A stretch of 7,934 nt of DNA from Nitrospiria bacterium (GTDB taxonomy: Bacteria; Nitrospirota; Nitrospiria; Nitrospirales; UBA8639): positions 1-7,934 of the forward strand of contig JAUIKP010000137.1 in NCBI GenBank assembly GCA_030430725.1. The letters run 5' to 3'. Shown piece after piece: positions 1 through 7,083 of the stretch. The notes under the pieces are model-generated. The model saw only the letters and a program-made list of their open reading frames with translations, did not search any database and had not been told where the DNA came from. Both the position numbers and the translations under genes were made by a program. Each line of letters starts with the position of its first letter. The stretch's first letter is position 1.

Positions 1-99
1 AAGAGCCTGCGCATAACATTGAAAAGCCTCTGTATAAAAGCCTTTGGAAAAGTGACGATTGCCTAAAGAGTTGAGATTGGCGGATTGAGACCAGGCCAT
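1..99 (-). CDS. TPR-repeat protein, N-terminal fragment cut by the left window edge
   Basis: An ATG at 99-97 opens a frame of 33 codons that is still open at base 1. An in-frame TGA lies three codons upstream, so no longer start exists. Residues 12-33 match one tetratricopeptide repeat at its diagnostic positions: Leu12-Gly13, Gly20, Ala25, Tyr29 and Ala32 fall where the consensus has L7-G8, G15, A20, F24/Y24 and A27. TPR repeats are helical pairs used for protein-protein contacts; the partner cannot be told from this fragment. There is no signal peptide at the N terminus, so a cytoplasmic protein is likely. The upstream GTGAG, about five bases from the ATG, is a modest ribosome-binding site. 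The gene follows the MBL-fold gene by 67 bp on the same strand and may belong to the same transcript. The match is short, but the spacing of conserved positions is exact. Confidence 0.6.
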   Translation of the reverse strand, partial: MAWSQSANLNSLGNRHFSKGFYTEAFQCYAQAL

Positions 100-166
100 A
101 GCTGCTCACTCGGGGTCACAGTGCGGCTGAAAAATTTTCCGGGACATTATGATGCTGTCCATTCAT

Positions 167-766
167 TTAAGGATTTGCCAATAATTGTTCAAGTGCCGGT
201 TTGGCTCCAGTGAGTAGGGATGTTCCGTCCCCCACCAGGAGACTATCAAAGGTATACTTTAATAATCGACGAAGACCATCGCGGGCTTGATCGATATTTA
301 CATATTTTTCCGAGGGCAGAAGCCGGAGTGCACCTGGAGGATATCCAATGAGCCCATCCCCCACAATAAGCACCCCTTGCCCCTGTTGCAAAAATAAAGC
401 ACTTTCCCCTGGAGATTTTTGGTGGGAAAGCTGAACAACCCAAATTCCCCCTGGAAGCAATTCCCCATCTTTAAAAGTTTTATCAACGGGGAAGGTCATC
501 TCCTTGGCATCTAATTCTGGGGCCATCACCTGACAGTTAAAGATTGTCCGGAAATTGGCAGCCTCCCGTTCGTGGTCACGATTGGTCAAAATAATATAAT
601 CGAGAGTCCCTCCGCGTTGGATTATGGCCCTATCGCTGGCATTCATGGGAGGTGGGTCGACTAATATGCGATGTTCCCCCACGGCCAATAAATGACCGTT
701 GAAATTAAGCTGCTTTTCCTCAGAGAACCAGGACCATTCAGAGATATTGGGCAGAATGGTTTTCAT
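167..766 (-). CDS. Metallo-beta-lactamase-fold protein with degenerate metal-binding motifs
   Basis: A 199-residue protein with the outline of a small MBL-fold domain. Residues 24-40 give the early strands ending in VDPPP, 54-65 a strand running into TNRDH, 114-126 an HQKSPGES segment, and 132-145 a strand ending in GDGLIGYPPG. In active family members the first motif is HxHxDH and the third resembles GHTPGS. Here the first is reduced to TNRDHERE (61-68), with few possible ligands, and in the third Glu121 stands where the usual His would be. Asp137 in GD is kept. I infer that the fold is present but the usual two-zinc site is not, so the protein may be a non-hydrolytic or altered member; its substrate is unknown. 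There is no signal peptide. Its ATG overlaps the stop of the upstream 79-residue gene (ATGA), which points to translational coupling. Confidence 0.7.
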   Translation of the reverse strand: MKTILPNISEWSWFSEEKQLNFNGHLLAVGEHRILVDPPPMNASDRAIIQRGGTLDYIILTNRDHEREAANFRTIFNCQVMAPELDAKEMTFPVDKTFKDGELLPGGIWVVQLSHQKSPGESALFLQQGQGVLIVGDGLIGYPPGALRLLPSEKYVNIDQARDGLRRLLKYTFDSLLVGDGTSLLTGAKPALEQLLANP

Positions 767-1002
767 AAGGTTTCCAGTGTTTCTTGGAGAAGGGCTGTGG
801 TTTTGGCTTGAACCCCTGGCTCTTCCGGAAGATCCAACATGTCATCCTCATGAACCGTAATAAATTTACGATTGGAGCCTTTAGTAAGGGAAATGAGTAA
901 AAGACCGCGCGACGGAGTGGTCGGAATGACGACCTCAACGGACGCATCAAGGGATTTCACTATACTAAGAAATTTTTGTTTTCCGTCTTCTAGTTCGTCC
1001 AT
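763..1002 (-). CDS. Conserved-looking small protein of unknown function, 79 residues
   Basis: I do not recognise a family. The protein is acidic overall, has no cysteine, no membrane segment and no signal peptide, so it should be soluble and cytoplasmic. Two likely strands at about residues 21-27 and 33-39, another at 46-50, and a predicted helix over the last 15 residues (KTTALLQETLETL) suggest a small alpha/beta fold. The start is well supported: AGGGA sits four bases before the ATG. Its TGA overlaps the ATG of the MBL-fold gene as ATGA, and it begins 46 bp after the tlpA-like gene. The tight coupling to the MBL gene is the best argument that it is real and that the two products act together, which is inference. 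Confidence 0.7.
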   Translation of the reverse strand: MDELEDGKQKFLSIVKSLDASVEVVIPTTPSRGLLLISLTKGSNRKFITVHEDDMLDLPEEPGVQAKTTALLQETLETL

Positions 1003-1048
1003 AGTTCCCTAACATTGAGGTCAAGAATGTGCAAAAAATTTCATTGGC

Positions 1049-1603
1049 TTACATGGTCGAGGGAGCAGGCGGTGCCTCTAATAATTGCTTCACTTCCTGA
1101 AGAATCGCTTCATGTCCGGCTAATGTACCGTCAGTAAAGAAATTCCCTACACGCTGCCAACGAATGAGGCCATTTTGATCAATGACATACACATTGGGAA
1201 TAAATTTCCCTCCGCCATAGAGTTTGTCTGTTTTCTTTTCGGGGTCCAGAAGGTAGGGATACGTAATCTTCAGCGGAAATCCTTGTAGGAATTCCCTGAC
1301 ATCTGCCAGGGAATCACCAGAAGAATTGACTCCGATCACCGCGACAGGCTTGTCTTTCGTGGCCTCATGTACCCTTTGGAGATTGGTGCTTTGGATTAAA
1401 CACGGCTCGCAAATATGAAAGAGTCCCAGAACCACCACTTTACCCTTAAACTGGTCAAGAGAGAGAGGTTGTCCATCCAGACTCGTCAGTGAGAAATTAG
1501 GAGCGGCCTCCCCGACTTTAAAGAAACTTCCCGCCTGTACGTTAAAGCCCGTGCTCAGTATTACAATGACTACGATTACTAGCTGAAGCATATTCCTTTT
1601 CAT
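1049..1603 (-). CDS. TlpA/ResA-like thioredoxin-fold protein, exported
   Basis: A 184-residue protein of the AhpC/TSA-redoxin (TlpA-like) group. Residues 1-24 are a signal peptide or membrane anchor: Lys2-Arg3, a run of Leu/Val/Ile at 6-16, and a possible cleavage site after VQA (24). The mature part starts with the family's VGEAAPNFSLTSLDG (30-44), then FKGKVVVLGLF (52-62), and the active-site CxxC is Cys65-Glu-Pro-Cys68. The usual WxxWC before the first cysteine is FHIC here. The cis-proline is Pro136 in GKFIPNVYVID. Related proteins reduce or exchange disulfides outside the cytoplasm, for example in cytochrome c maturation; the partner here is unknown. The start has the strongest ribosome-binding site in the window. 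The gene lies about 115 bp after purF, and I see no clear terminator between them. Confidence 0.88.
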   Translation of the reverse strand: MKRNMLQLVIVVIVILSTGFNVQAGSFFKVGEAAPNFSLTSLDGQPLSLDQFKGKVVVLGLFHICEPCLIQSTNLQRVHEATKDKPVAVIGVNSSGDSLADVREFLQGFPLKITYPYLLDPEKKTDKLYGGGKFIPNVYVIDQNGLIRWQRVGNFFTDGTLAGHEAILQEVKQLLEAPPAPSTM

Positions 1604-1608
1604 AGGCT

Positions 1609-1614
1609 CCTCCT
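1609..1614 (-). promoter_or_regulatory. Strong Shine-Dalgarno site of the tlpA-like gene
   Basis: The minus strand reads AGGAGG five bases before the ATG at 1603. This is a full match to the anti-Shine-Dalgarno sequence at good spacing. It fixes the start codon and suggests efficient translation compared with the weak sites in front of purL and purS. Confidence 0.8.
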
Positions 1615-1718
1615 CTTCATGGTGCCTCTTAAGGCATAGATAACCAGAGACTCAACCTGCACATCCTCTAAAAGCCTAACACACGAATTTTTGGGGCGGC
1701 AACAAAACGGAAATACAT

Positions 1719-3170
1719 TTAGGAGCGAGAGAGCTGGTCCGGTTCGAATAAGCCGAGTTGCAGTTGCTCGGCTTTAGTCAACATGATGGGATACTTATCC
1801 GTAAAACAGGCATTACAATAATGATGGGAAAAGCCCGGAGCCATGGCTAACATACCTTCTAAACTAAGGTACCCCAAACTATCGGCCGTCACGTAACGAC
1901 GAATTTCTTCAATATTGAGATTTGACCCTATGAGTTCTTTTTGTGTCGGCGTATCAATGCCGTAATAACATGGAGCAATGACCGGTGGGGAACTAATGCG
2001 CAGATGAATTTCCCGAGCACCCGCCTGTCGAAGCATTTTGACAATTTTCCGACTGGTGGTGCCTCGAACAAGGGAGTCATCCACAACCACAATCCGTTTC
2101 CCTTCTAGGACATCCGGGACCGGATTCAGTTTCAATTTTACGCCAAAATGACGAATGGCTTGTTGCGGCTCAATAAAAGTCCGCCCCACATAGTGATTTC
2201 GAGTCAGGCCGATCTCAAATGGTAATCCCATCCCTTCCGCAAAACCCAGGGCAGCAGGAACACCGGAATCGGGAACAGGAATAACCATGTCTGCAGCCGC
2301 CGGGCATTCCTTGGCCAATTGACGCCCAAAGGCTTTGCGAACCGGATATACGGCATTCGGGCCAAAGATTTTCGAATCGGGTCTCGCAAAGTACACATAT
2401 TCGAATACACATTGGGCACGGGAACGTTCAAGAAACGGATGATAAGAGGTCAATTCTGAACCGTGGATGACAATAATTTCTCCCGGTTCCACTTCACGGA
2501 CGAATTTGGCATCAATCAGATCGAAGGCGCATGTCTCGGATGCCACGACCCAACTGCCTTTATACCGTCCTAAACACAGCGGACGAAATCCAAACGGGTC
2601 GCGTGCGGCGATTAAGTGATCATCGGATAACAGCACCAATGAAAAGGCCCCTCGAACCAGGCTTAAGGCGTCAATCACCCGATTCACGATCGTATCTCCC
2701 TTGGAGTGAGCAATCAGGTGAATGATGACCTCGCTATCGGAGTCCGATTGAAAGATAGCCCCGTAGGCCTCGAGTTCACCTCGAAGCACACCGGCATTCA
2801 CTAAGTTTCCATTGTGGGCCAACGCCAAATTGCCAAACGCGAAATTGACGGACAGGGGTTGAACGTTTTGCAAGTATCCACTACCGGCGGTGGAATATCG
2901 GTTATGCCCAATCGCCTTCGTTCCCGGAAGTTCGCGTAATGCTTTTTTTGAATAAATATCGGCCACGAGACCTAGGCCTTTTTTTTGAAAAAATTGCTCT
3001 CCATCCGAGGACACAATACCGGAGCCCTCCTGCCCCCGATGTTGTAGGGCATAGAGACCCAGGTACGTAAGATTGGCAGCTTCTTTCGATCCCGCAATTC
3101 CGAAGACCGCACATTCTTCATGAAATCCGTCCGGGGAGGGCAAAGACTGTACTATCGGCAACTTCTTCAT
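1719..3170 (-). CDS. purF: Amidophosphoribosyltransferase (glutamine PRPP amidotransferase)
   Basis: PurF catalyses the first committed step of purine synthesis in the cytoplasm: PRPP + glutamine to 5-phosphoribosylamine. The 483-residue protein is full length. A 19-residue propeptide precedes Cys20 (EEC-AVFGI), the N-terminal nucleophile exposed by self-cleavage in this family. The glutaminase domain follows with LQHRGQEGSG (42-51), HNRYSTAG (89-96) and AHNGNLVN (118-125). The phosphoribosyltransferase domain has the PRPP loop VVVDDSLVRGTTS (361-373). Cys254, Cys401, Cys452 and Cys455 correspond to the [4Fe-4S] ligands of the Bacillus subtilis enzyme, so an oxygen-sensitive cluster is expected. 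The propeptide is longer than the 11 residues I recall for B. subtilis. The start is fixed by GAGG five bases upstream. It is the last pur gene of the cluster and begins about 80 bp after purL, just past an inverted repeat. Confidence 0.98.
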   Translation of the reverse strand: MKKLPIVQSLPSPDGFHEECAVFGIAGSKEAANLTYLGLYALQHRGQEGSGIVSSDGEQFFQKKGLGLVADIYSKKALRELPGTKAIGHNRYSTAGSGYLQNVQPLSVNFAFGNLALAHNGNLVNAGVLRGELEAYGAIFQSDSDSEVIIHLIAHSKGDTIVNRVIDALSLVRGAFSLVLLSDDHLIAARDPFGFRPLCLGRYKGSWVVASETCAFDLIDAKFVREVEPGEIIVIHGSELTSYHPFLERSRAQCVFEYVYFARPDSKIFGPNAVYPVRKAFGRQLAKECPAAADMVIPVPDSGVPAALGFAEGMGLPFEIGLTRNHYVGRTFIEPQQAIRHFGVKLKLNPVPDVLEGKRIVVVDDSLVRGTTSRKIVKMLRQAGAREIHLRISSPPVIAPCYYGIDTPTQKELIGSNLNIEEIRRYVTADSLGYLSLEGMLAMAPGFSHHYCNACFTDKYPIMLTKAEQLQLGLFEPDQLSRS

Positions 3171-3175
3171 GATAT

Positions 3176-3179
3176 CCTC
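3176..3179 (-). promoter_or_regulatory. Shine-Dalgarno site of purF
   Basis: The minus strand reads TGAGGA, with GAGG five bases before the purF ATG. It supports the start that gives the 19-residue propeptide. The left arm of the purL-purF inverted repeat ends about 13 bases further upstream, so folding of that repeat would leave this site outside the stem but close to it. Confidence 0.7.
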
Positions 3180-3192
3180 AAACAGGCCAGAT

Positions 3193-3257
3193 CATCGTGA
3201 GCGAACATAAAAGCTAACCAATTCATCAATAGGAAATACCGGAATTTGCTCACGATG
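3193..3257 (-). repeat. Perfect 10-bp inverted repeat spanning the purL stop and purL-purF gap
   Basis: The plus strand has CATCGTGAGC at 3193-3202 and its exact reverse complement GCTCACGATG at 3248-3257, separated by 45 bases. The right arm contains the purL stop codon and the last two codons. In the transcript the arms could form a 10-bp stem, five of its pairs being GC. Within the loop, AATTC and GAATT could form a nested 5-bp stem. No run of T follows, so it does not look like a rho-independent terminator. It could be an RNA structure shaping purL-purF processing or coupling, or a protein-binding site. The repeat is seen directly; a role is not established. Confidence 0.6.
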
Positions 3258-5523
3258 CTTCGGCTTCAAGTTGTCGTGCAAGAGCATGGTGCCACTGGTC
3301 GGACATTTCAGAAAGGGACAGGCTTAACTGACACACTGGCCGGTCATGAGCTCCGCGAACAGTAACATCCATATTTCCTTGAGTAACTTGACCTAATTCG
3401 GTGCATGGCACGCCTAGCTCTTGAACTAACTCCATCACCTGCTTGAGGTGCTCCGATTTAACCGAGACCACAACCCGTGAAGGACTTTCTCCAAAAAGTA
3501 AGGCATCCAGACGCAAACGATCTTGATTCAGTATAACAGTTGCTCCGAATAGGCCGGAAGGATTTGTCAGACAGCATTCGGCTAATGTCACGAGTAATCC
3601 CCCTTCCGAGCAATCATGCGCTGATTGTATAAGCCCCCTTTGGATTAAAGTAAGCATACAGGAATAAAGAGCCTTTTCTCGATCCAAATCCAACCAGGGG
3701 GGGCTGCCTTGCTCGCGGGAATGAATGACCTTGAGATATTCAGTTCCGCCCAAGTCCTCTTTTGTCTCCCCCAACAAACAAATATGATCGCCTGATTGTT
3801 TAAACCATTGAGTGGTAATGTCTTCCGTACGCTCAATAAGTCCCACCATTCCCAGAATCGGTGTTGGGTAAATAGACAGGCCATTCGTTTCGTTATAAAA
3901 GCTCACGTTTCCACTAACTACAGGAATTTGGAAAGTTCGACAGGCATCGGCAATCCCTTCGACCGCCATGATGAATTGCCACATGATATCGGGCCGCTCC
4001 GGGTTACCAAAATTTAAACAGTCGGTCACTCCGATCGGTTGAGCACCCGCACAGACTAGATTTCTCGCGGCTTCAGCCACGGCTAAACCTCCTCCCAAAT
4101 AGGGATTCAGCAGGCAGTATCGACTATTGCCATCCGTCGTCATGGCCAAAGCTTTCGTAGTCCCTTTAATGCGGACTACGGCGGAGTCGGAACCGGGACA
4201 CACAACGGTATTGGTTCCCACCATATGATCGTATTGCCGAAAGACCCACCGCTTGCTCGCAATAGTGGGTGAAGCTAATAGTTTCAATAACACCTCGGCA
4301 GGATTTTTGACATCTGGAAGAGCATCAATATTTAAGGATTGCAAAAACTCTTGATACTGAGCTGGCGCAGCAGGCCGTTCATAGCGTGGACCTTCTTCAG
4401 CGAGAGCATGCGCGGGTATTTCCGCCACAACCTGGTTGCCCTCTCTAATTCGTAGGAATCCATCATCCGTCACCTGCCCGACCACCGCAGCATCAATTCC
4501 CCATTTCCGGCAGATTGCCAGCACGGACTCTTCCTTCCCAGGTTGAGCCACCAAGAGCATTCTTTCCTGAGATTCCGATAGTAAAATTTCATAAGGAGTC
4601 ATGTGTGGTTCACGGCGGGGCACCTTCGCTAAATCCAAGTCAATTCCGGTTCCAGCGCGTGAGGCCATTTCGCAGGAAGAGCTGGTCAGGCCGGCCGCCC
4701 CCATGTCCTGAATTCCAACTAAGAGGTCCTGTTCTAAAAATTCAAGGCATACTTCAAGTAAAAGTTTTTCTAGAAAGGGATCACCGACTTGTACATTCGG
4801 ACGCTTCTTGTCAGATGCATCGTCAAAACTATCAGAGGCCATGGTGGCGCCATGAATCCCGTCTCGTCCTGTTTTGGCACCAATATACAGGACTTGATTT
4901 CCGACACCTTTAGCTAAACCACGCAGGAGACGATCTTTTTTCACGATACCCAGACAAAAGACATTCACTAATGGATTTTTTGAATAAATATCGTTAAAGG
5001 TAATCTCCCCTCCTACCGTTGGCACTCCCATACAGTTTCCATAGGAAGAAATTCCAGAGACAACTCCTTTGAGAATATGCCGACTCTTGGGAAGGTCCAA
5101 TTCGCCGAATCGCAGGGAATTCAACAGGGCGATCGGTCGTGCTCCCATGGTAAAAATATCGCGTAGAATCCCACCGACGCCTGTTGCCGCCCCTTGAAAC
5201 GGCTCAATATATGATGGGTGATTGTGCGATTCCATTTTGAACACTGCCGCAAGTCCTTCTCCAATATCCACCGCACCGGCATTTTCTCCCGGCCCTTGAA
5301 CCACCCTCTCACCCTCGGTCGGAAATCGCTTCAAATGAATGCGTGAACTCTTATAACTACAATGTTCGCTCCACATCACAGAAAAAATACCCAACTCAGT
5401 GAGATTCGGCTCTCGACCAAGATGCTTGAGGATTTGCTGATACTCATCCTCGGACAGACCATGCTGTTCAATAATTTTTGACGTAGGAGGTCCCTGCGGC
5501 AAGACTTTTGATTCCTGGGTCAT
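3250..5523 (-). CDS. purL: Phosphoribosylformylglycinamidine synthase, large subunit (small-type PurL)
   Basis: PurL binds FGAR and ATP and forms FGAM with ammonia delivered by PurQ, with PurS bridging the two. The 757-residue length fits the small-type PurL (B. subtilis about 740), not the fused enzyme of about 1300 residues. Motifs in order are [15 protein letters not shown] (46-60, catalytic-site His54), [12 protein letters not shown] (77-88), ESHNHPS (98-104) and GAATGVGG (111-118) in the first half. The second AIRS-like half has [61 protein letters not shown] and FGESPSR. All key regions are intact. The start fits the family's N terminus, and an in-frame TAA six codons upstream excludes a longer form. 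The ribosome-binding site is weak (GAG about nine bases upstream). It follows the DUF433 gene by about 210 bp, the longest gap in the cluster. Confidence 0.98.
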   Translation of the reverse strand: MTQESKVLPQGPPTSKIIEQHGLSEDEYQQILKHLGREPNLTELGIFSVMWSEHCSYKSSRIHLKRFPTEGERVVQGPGENAGAVDIGEGLAAVFKMESHNHPSYIEPFQGAATGVGGILRDIFTMGARPIALLNSLRFGELDLPKSRHILKGVVSGISSYGNCMGVPTVGGEITFNDIYSKNPLVNVFCLGIVKKDRLLRGLAKGVGNQVLYIGAKTGRDGIHGATMASDSFDDASDKKRPNVQVGDPFLEKLLLEVCLEFLEQDLLVGIQDMGAAGLTSSSCEMASRAGTGIDLDLAKVPRREPHMTPYEILLSESQERMLLVAQPGKEESVLAICRKWGIDAAVVGQVTDDGFLRIREGNQVVAEIPAHALAEEGPRYERPAAPAQYQEFLQSLNIDALPDVKNPAEVLLKLLASPTIASKRWVFRQYDHMVGTNTVVCPGSDSAVVRIKGTTKALAMTTDGNSRYCLLNPYLGGGLAVAEAARNLVCAGAQPIGVTDCLNFGNPERPDIMWQFIMAVEGIADACRTFQIPVVSGNVSFYNETNGLSIYPTPILGMVGLIERTEDITTQWFKQSGDHICLLGETKEDLGGTEYLKVIHSREQGSPPWLDLDREKALYSCMLTLIQRGLIQSAHDCSEGGLLVTLAECCLTNPSGLFGATVILNQDRLRLDALLFGESPSRVVVSVKSEHLKQVMELVQELGVPCTELGQVTQGNMDVTVRGAHDRPVCQLSLSLSEMSDQWHHALARQLEAEAS

Positions 5524-5733
5524 GGCAGACCACTCATTTTATATGACAATCTTTCCCCTATGAGGAAAAAGGAAATGAATGAGATGAAAAACCGAATATG
5601 TCACTCATAATTTCGGAACAAACCCACGAAGTTAATTTCCACAATGCTACCGGAATGCACATTGGGAAGGCGGCAGGGTCGTTATTTCCATGAAAGGGAG
5701 CTTAGCATAAACACCGTCATACTGTCCTGTGGC
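5524..5733. other. Intergenic region before purL, no convincing gene
   Basis: This is the largest non-coding stretch between complete genes. On the minus strand it holds a weak hairpin, CCGAA (5616-5612) paired with TTCGG (5596-5592), followed by five T at 5591-5587. A CAATG/CATTG inverted repeat lies further upstream around 5640-5665. A 12-codon ATG frame (5720-5682) has AGGA close upstream but resembles nothing I know. A TTGTTC at 17-bp spacing from TATTCG is only a poor promoter match. A plus-strand frame from 5644 runs into the DUF433 gene as its antisense and is not supported. The region could carry an internal promoter or attenuator for purL and purF, but nothing here proves it. Confidence 0.4.
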
Positions 5734-6003
5734 TTAATGTCCAGACGGGAGGCGAAGGGGCAAATGATCCGTGACATACGAAGCATAACGCAACGCCGTG
5801 AGCACTTGTTCATATGTCAGATTCAATGCTTCCTGGACGTCATGAAATGATCTTCCGTTCCCAAGGGTTCCGACCACGGTGGCTACATCAACGGCAGTGC
5901 CTGCCACACATGGTTTCCCTTGGCAGATTTCAGGAGTCATCGAAATTCCTGGAAAAACTTCCATGTTGGTCTTGACGAAAAAGGATGAGGTGGATAATGG
6001 CAA
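5734..6003 (-). CDS. DUF433-family small protein
   Basis: A DUF433 protein, a small winged-helix-like family often found as the antitoxin-like partner of PIN-type (DUF5615) proteins. The core is GISMTPEICQGKPCVAGTAVDV (split as GISMTPEIC, 19-27, and QGKPCVAGTAVDV, 28-40), then a helix with the LTYEQVLTALRYA pattern that closes the domain. The family usually has GKPCIRGTR; here both arginines are replaced (VAGTA). No DUF5615 or other toxin gene is adjacent. Two starts are possible. TTG at 6003 lies six bases after the purQ stop with a weak AGG five bases upstream, giving 89 residues. ATG at 5964 gives 76 residues, starts just before the domain and fits the family length better, but has no visible ribosome-binding site. 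I give the longer form and regard the choice as open. Its place between purQ and purL suggests cotranscription with the purine genes; a role in purine metabolism is unproven. Confidence 0.82.
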   Translation of the reverse strand: MPLSTSSFFVKTNMEVFPGISMTPEICQGKPCVAGTAVDVATVVGTLGNGRSFHDVQEALNLTYEQVLTALRYASYVTDHLPLRLPSGH

Positions 6004-6009
6004 TCCAGC

Positions 6010-6723
6010 CTATGCCGGTTGAGGTGATTTGTGTGCTTCCAACGCTGAAATCATGGATCGAAAAATATATATCCCATCCTCATTATTGAGAAGATATTCT
6101 GCAGCTCGTTCTGGATGAGGCATCAAACCGAGGACATTGCCCGCCGCGTTGCGAATCCCCGCGATGTTATCCAGTGATCCATTGGGATTGGCTTGAGTGG
6201 TCACTTTGCCTTCGCGATCACAATATCGAAAGACGATTTGCGCATTAGCCTGCAAGGAGGATAGCGTCACAGGGTTTGTATAATAATTTCCTTCAGCATG
6301 GGCAATCGGGAGCTTCAGAATCTGTCCGGGTTCACAGTGATTGGTAAATGGAGTATTCGCGTTTTCTACCCGTATATAGTGCTCTTCACAAATAAAGGAA
6401 AGATCCCTGTTGCGCAACATGGCACCCGGTAATATTCCAAGCTCTAAAAGCATTTGAAATCCATTACATATGCCCAGAACCATTCCTCCTCGCCCAGCAA
6501 ACTCAACGACGGCGTCCATGATGGGAGAGAATCTGGCAATGGCACCCGTGCGCAGATAGTCACCATAGGAAAACCCTCCTGGCAGAATGATGGCATCCAT
6601 ACCTTTGACGGATCTCTCTTGATGCCAGATAAACTGGACAGTTTGATCCATAACTTTCGAAAGGACATACCCGCAATCACGATCACAATTGGACCCGGGA
6701 AAGACAACGATGCCGATGTTCAT
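6010..6723 (-). CDS. purQ: Phosphoribosylformylglycinamidine synthase, glutaminase subunit
   Basis: PurQ is the class I glutamine amidotransferase that hydrolyses glutamine and passes ammonia to PurL. At 237 residues it is complete (B. subtilis about 227). The N terminus [10 protein letters not shown] (8-17) and the [17 protein letters not shown] stretch (47-63) are typical of the family. The catalytic triad is visible: Cys86 in LGICNGFQ, and His203 and Glu205 in LMPHPER. Residues 139-148 ([10 protein letters not shown]) match the conserved PurQ segment. The start fits the family N terminus; AAGGAG lies 11 bases upstream, somewhat far, with GAG closer. It begins about 90 bp after purS and ends six bases before the possible TTG start of the DUF433 gene. 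Nothing in it looks damaged. Confidence 0.98.
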   Translation of the reverse strand: MNIGIVVFPGSNCDRDCGYVLSKVMDQTVQFIWHQERSVKGMDAIILPGGFSYGDYLRTGAIARFSPIMDAVVEFAGRGGMVLGICNGFQMLLELGILPGAMLRNRDLSFICEEHYIRVENANTPFTNHCEPGQILKLPIAHAEGNYYTNPVTLSSLQANAQIVFRYCDREGKVTTQANPNGSLDNIAGIRNAAGNVLGLMPHPERAAEYLLNNEDGIYIFRSMISALEAHKSPQPA

Positions 6724-6814
6724 AGCGTTCTCTTCTCCTTGACCTTACATACTGAGATAAGAGGTACCGGAGAGAAAAAATCGCATATAAACAGGGACAA
6801 TAATGAAGAGACCA

Positions 6815-7060
6815 TTATGTCTCAAGGATCTCGTATTCATATTCTTCGACAACCGTATTGGCCAGAAGTTTTTCGCACATTGCGGCAATGGTATGTTCAC
6901 CAGACGTCGAGTCTGTTTCAGAAAGATCCACCTCGATGAACTTTCCAATTCTGACCTCTCCGACAGATCCAAAACCAAGGGCTTGAAGTGATTGCTGAAT
7001 AGCTCGGCCTTGAGGATCAAGAATTCCGTTTTTGAGTGTAATGTAAATTTTGGCTTTCAT
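6815..7060 (-). CDS. purS: Phosphoribosylformylglycinamidine synthase, PurS subunit
   Basis: PurS is the small bridging subunit of the three-part FGAM synthetase; it has no catalytic centre but is needed for PurQ-PurL assembly and ammonia transfer. The 81-residue length is usual. Diagnostic segments are LKNGILDPQGRAIQQSL (9-25), VRIGKFIEVDL (36-46) and CEKLLANTVVEEYEYEI (62-78), close to the B. subtilis protein. The start matches the family, but the region before the ATG (CAGAAAAAAT) has no Shine-Dalgarno sequence. A possible 8-codon frame ending in an ATGA overlap with this start may supply ribosomes. PurS sits between purC, about 115 bp upstream, and purQ, about 90 bp downstream, as expected for the complex it joins. 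Confidence 0.96.
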   Translation of the reverse strand: MKAKIYITLKNGILDPQGRAIQQSLQALGFGSVGEVRIGKFIEVDLSETDSTSGEHTIAAMCEKLLANTVVEEYEYEILET

Positions 7061-7083
7061 ATTTTTTCTGAACGGATTGACAT
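7057..7083 (-). promoter_or_regulatory. Possible 8-codon leader cistron coupled to purS
   Basis: On the minus strand an ATG at 7083 is preceded by AAAGGGGGC, in which AAGG stands about four bases from the ATG. The frame encodes MSIRSEKI and stops at a TGA that overlaps the purS ATG as ATGA. PurS itself lacks a ribosome-binding site, so ribosomes ending this short frame could restart on purS. The signals are seen directly; translation of the peptide is inference. It is also the tail of a longer open frame that follows the purC stop. Confidence 0.25.

Noticed and set aside
1623..1636. A TGCCT/AGGCA stem with a four-base loop before the tlpA-like gene.
   Set aside because: Five pairs with no T-run is too weak for a terminator, and such small stems are common by chance.
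3195..3215. GAGCGAACATAAA resembles half of the Bacillus PurR box.
   Set aside because: There is only one half-site, it lies inside the cluster instead of at its promoter, and nothing shows that this organism has the Bacillus PurR system.
4515..4913. A 132-codon plus-strand open frame inside purL.
   Set aside because: It is fully antisense to conserved purL motifs, and its Pro/Arg-rich translation looks like a frame shadow.
2944..4993. An 18-base identical direct repeat at 2944-2961 in purF and 4976-4993 in purL.
   Set aside because: Both copies are in the same reading frame and encode DIYSK plus Lys or Asn, normal parts of each protein. Shared residues and codons explain it without recombination or a functional site.
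6454..6939. A 161-codon plus-strand open frame.
   Set aside because: It lies antisense to purQ and the end of purS, which are certain, and its translation shows no recognisable domain.
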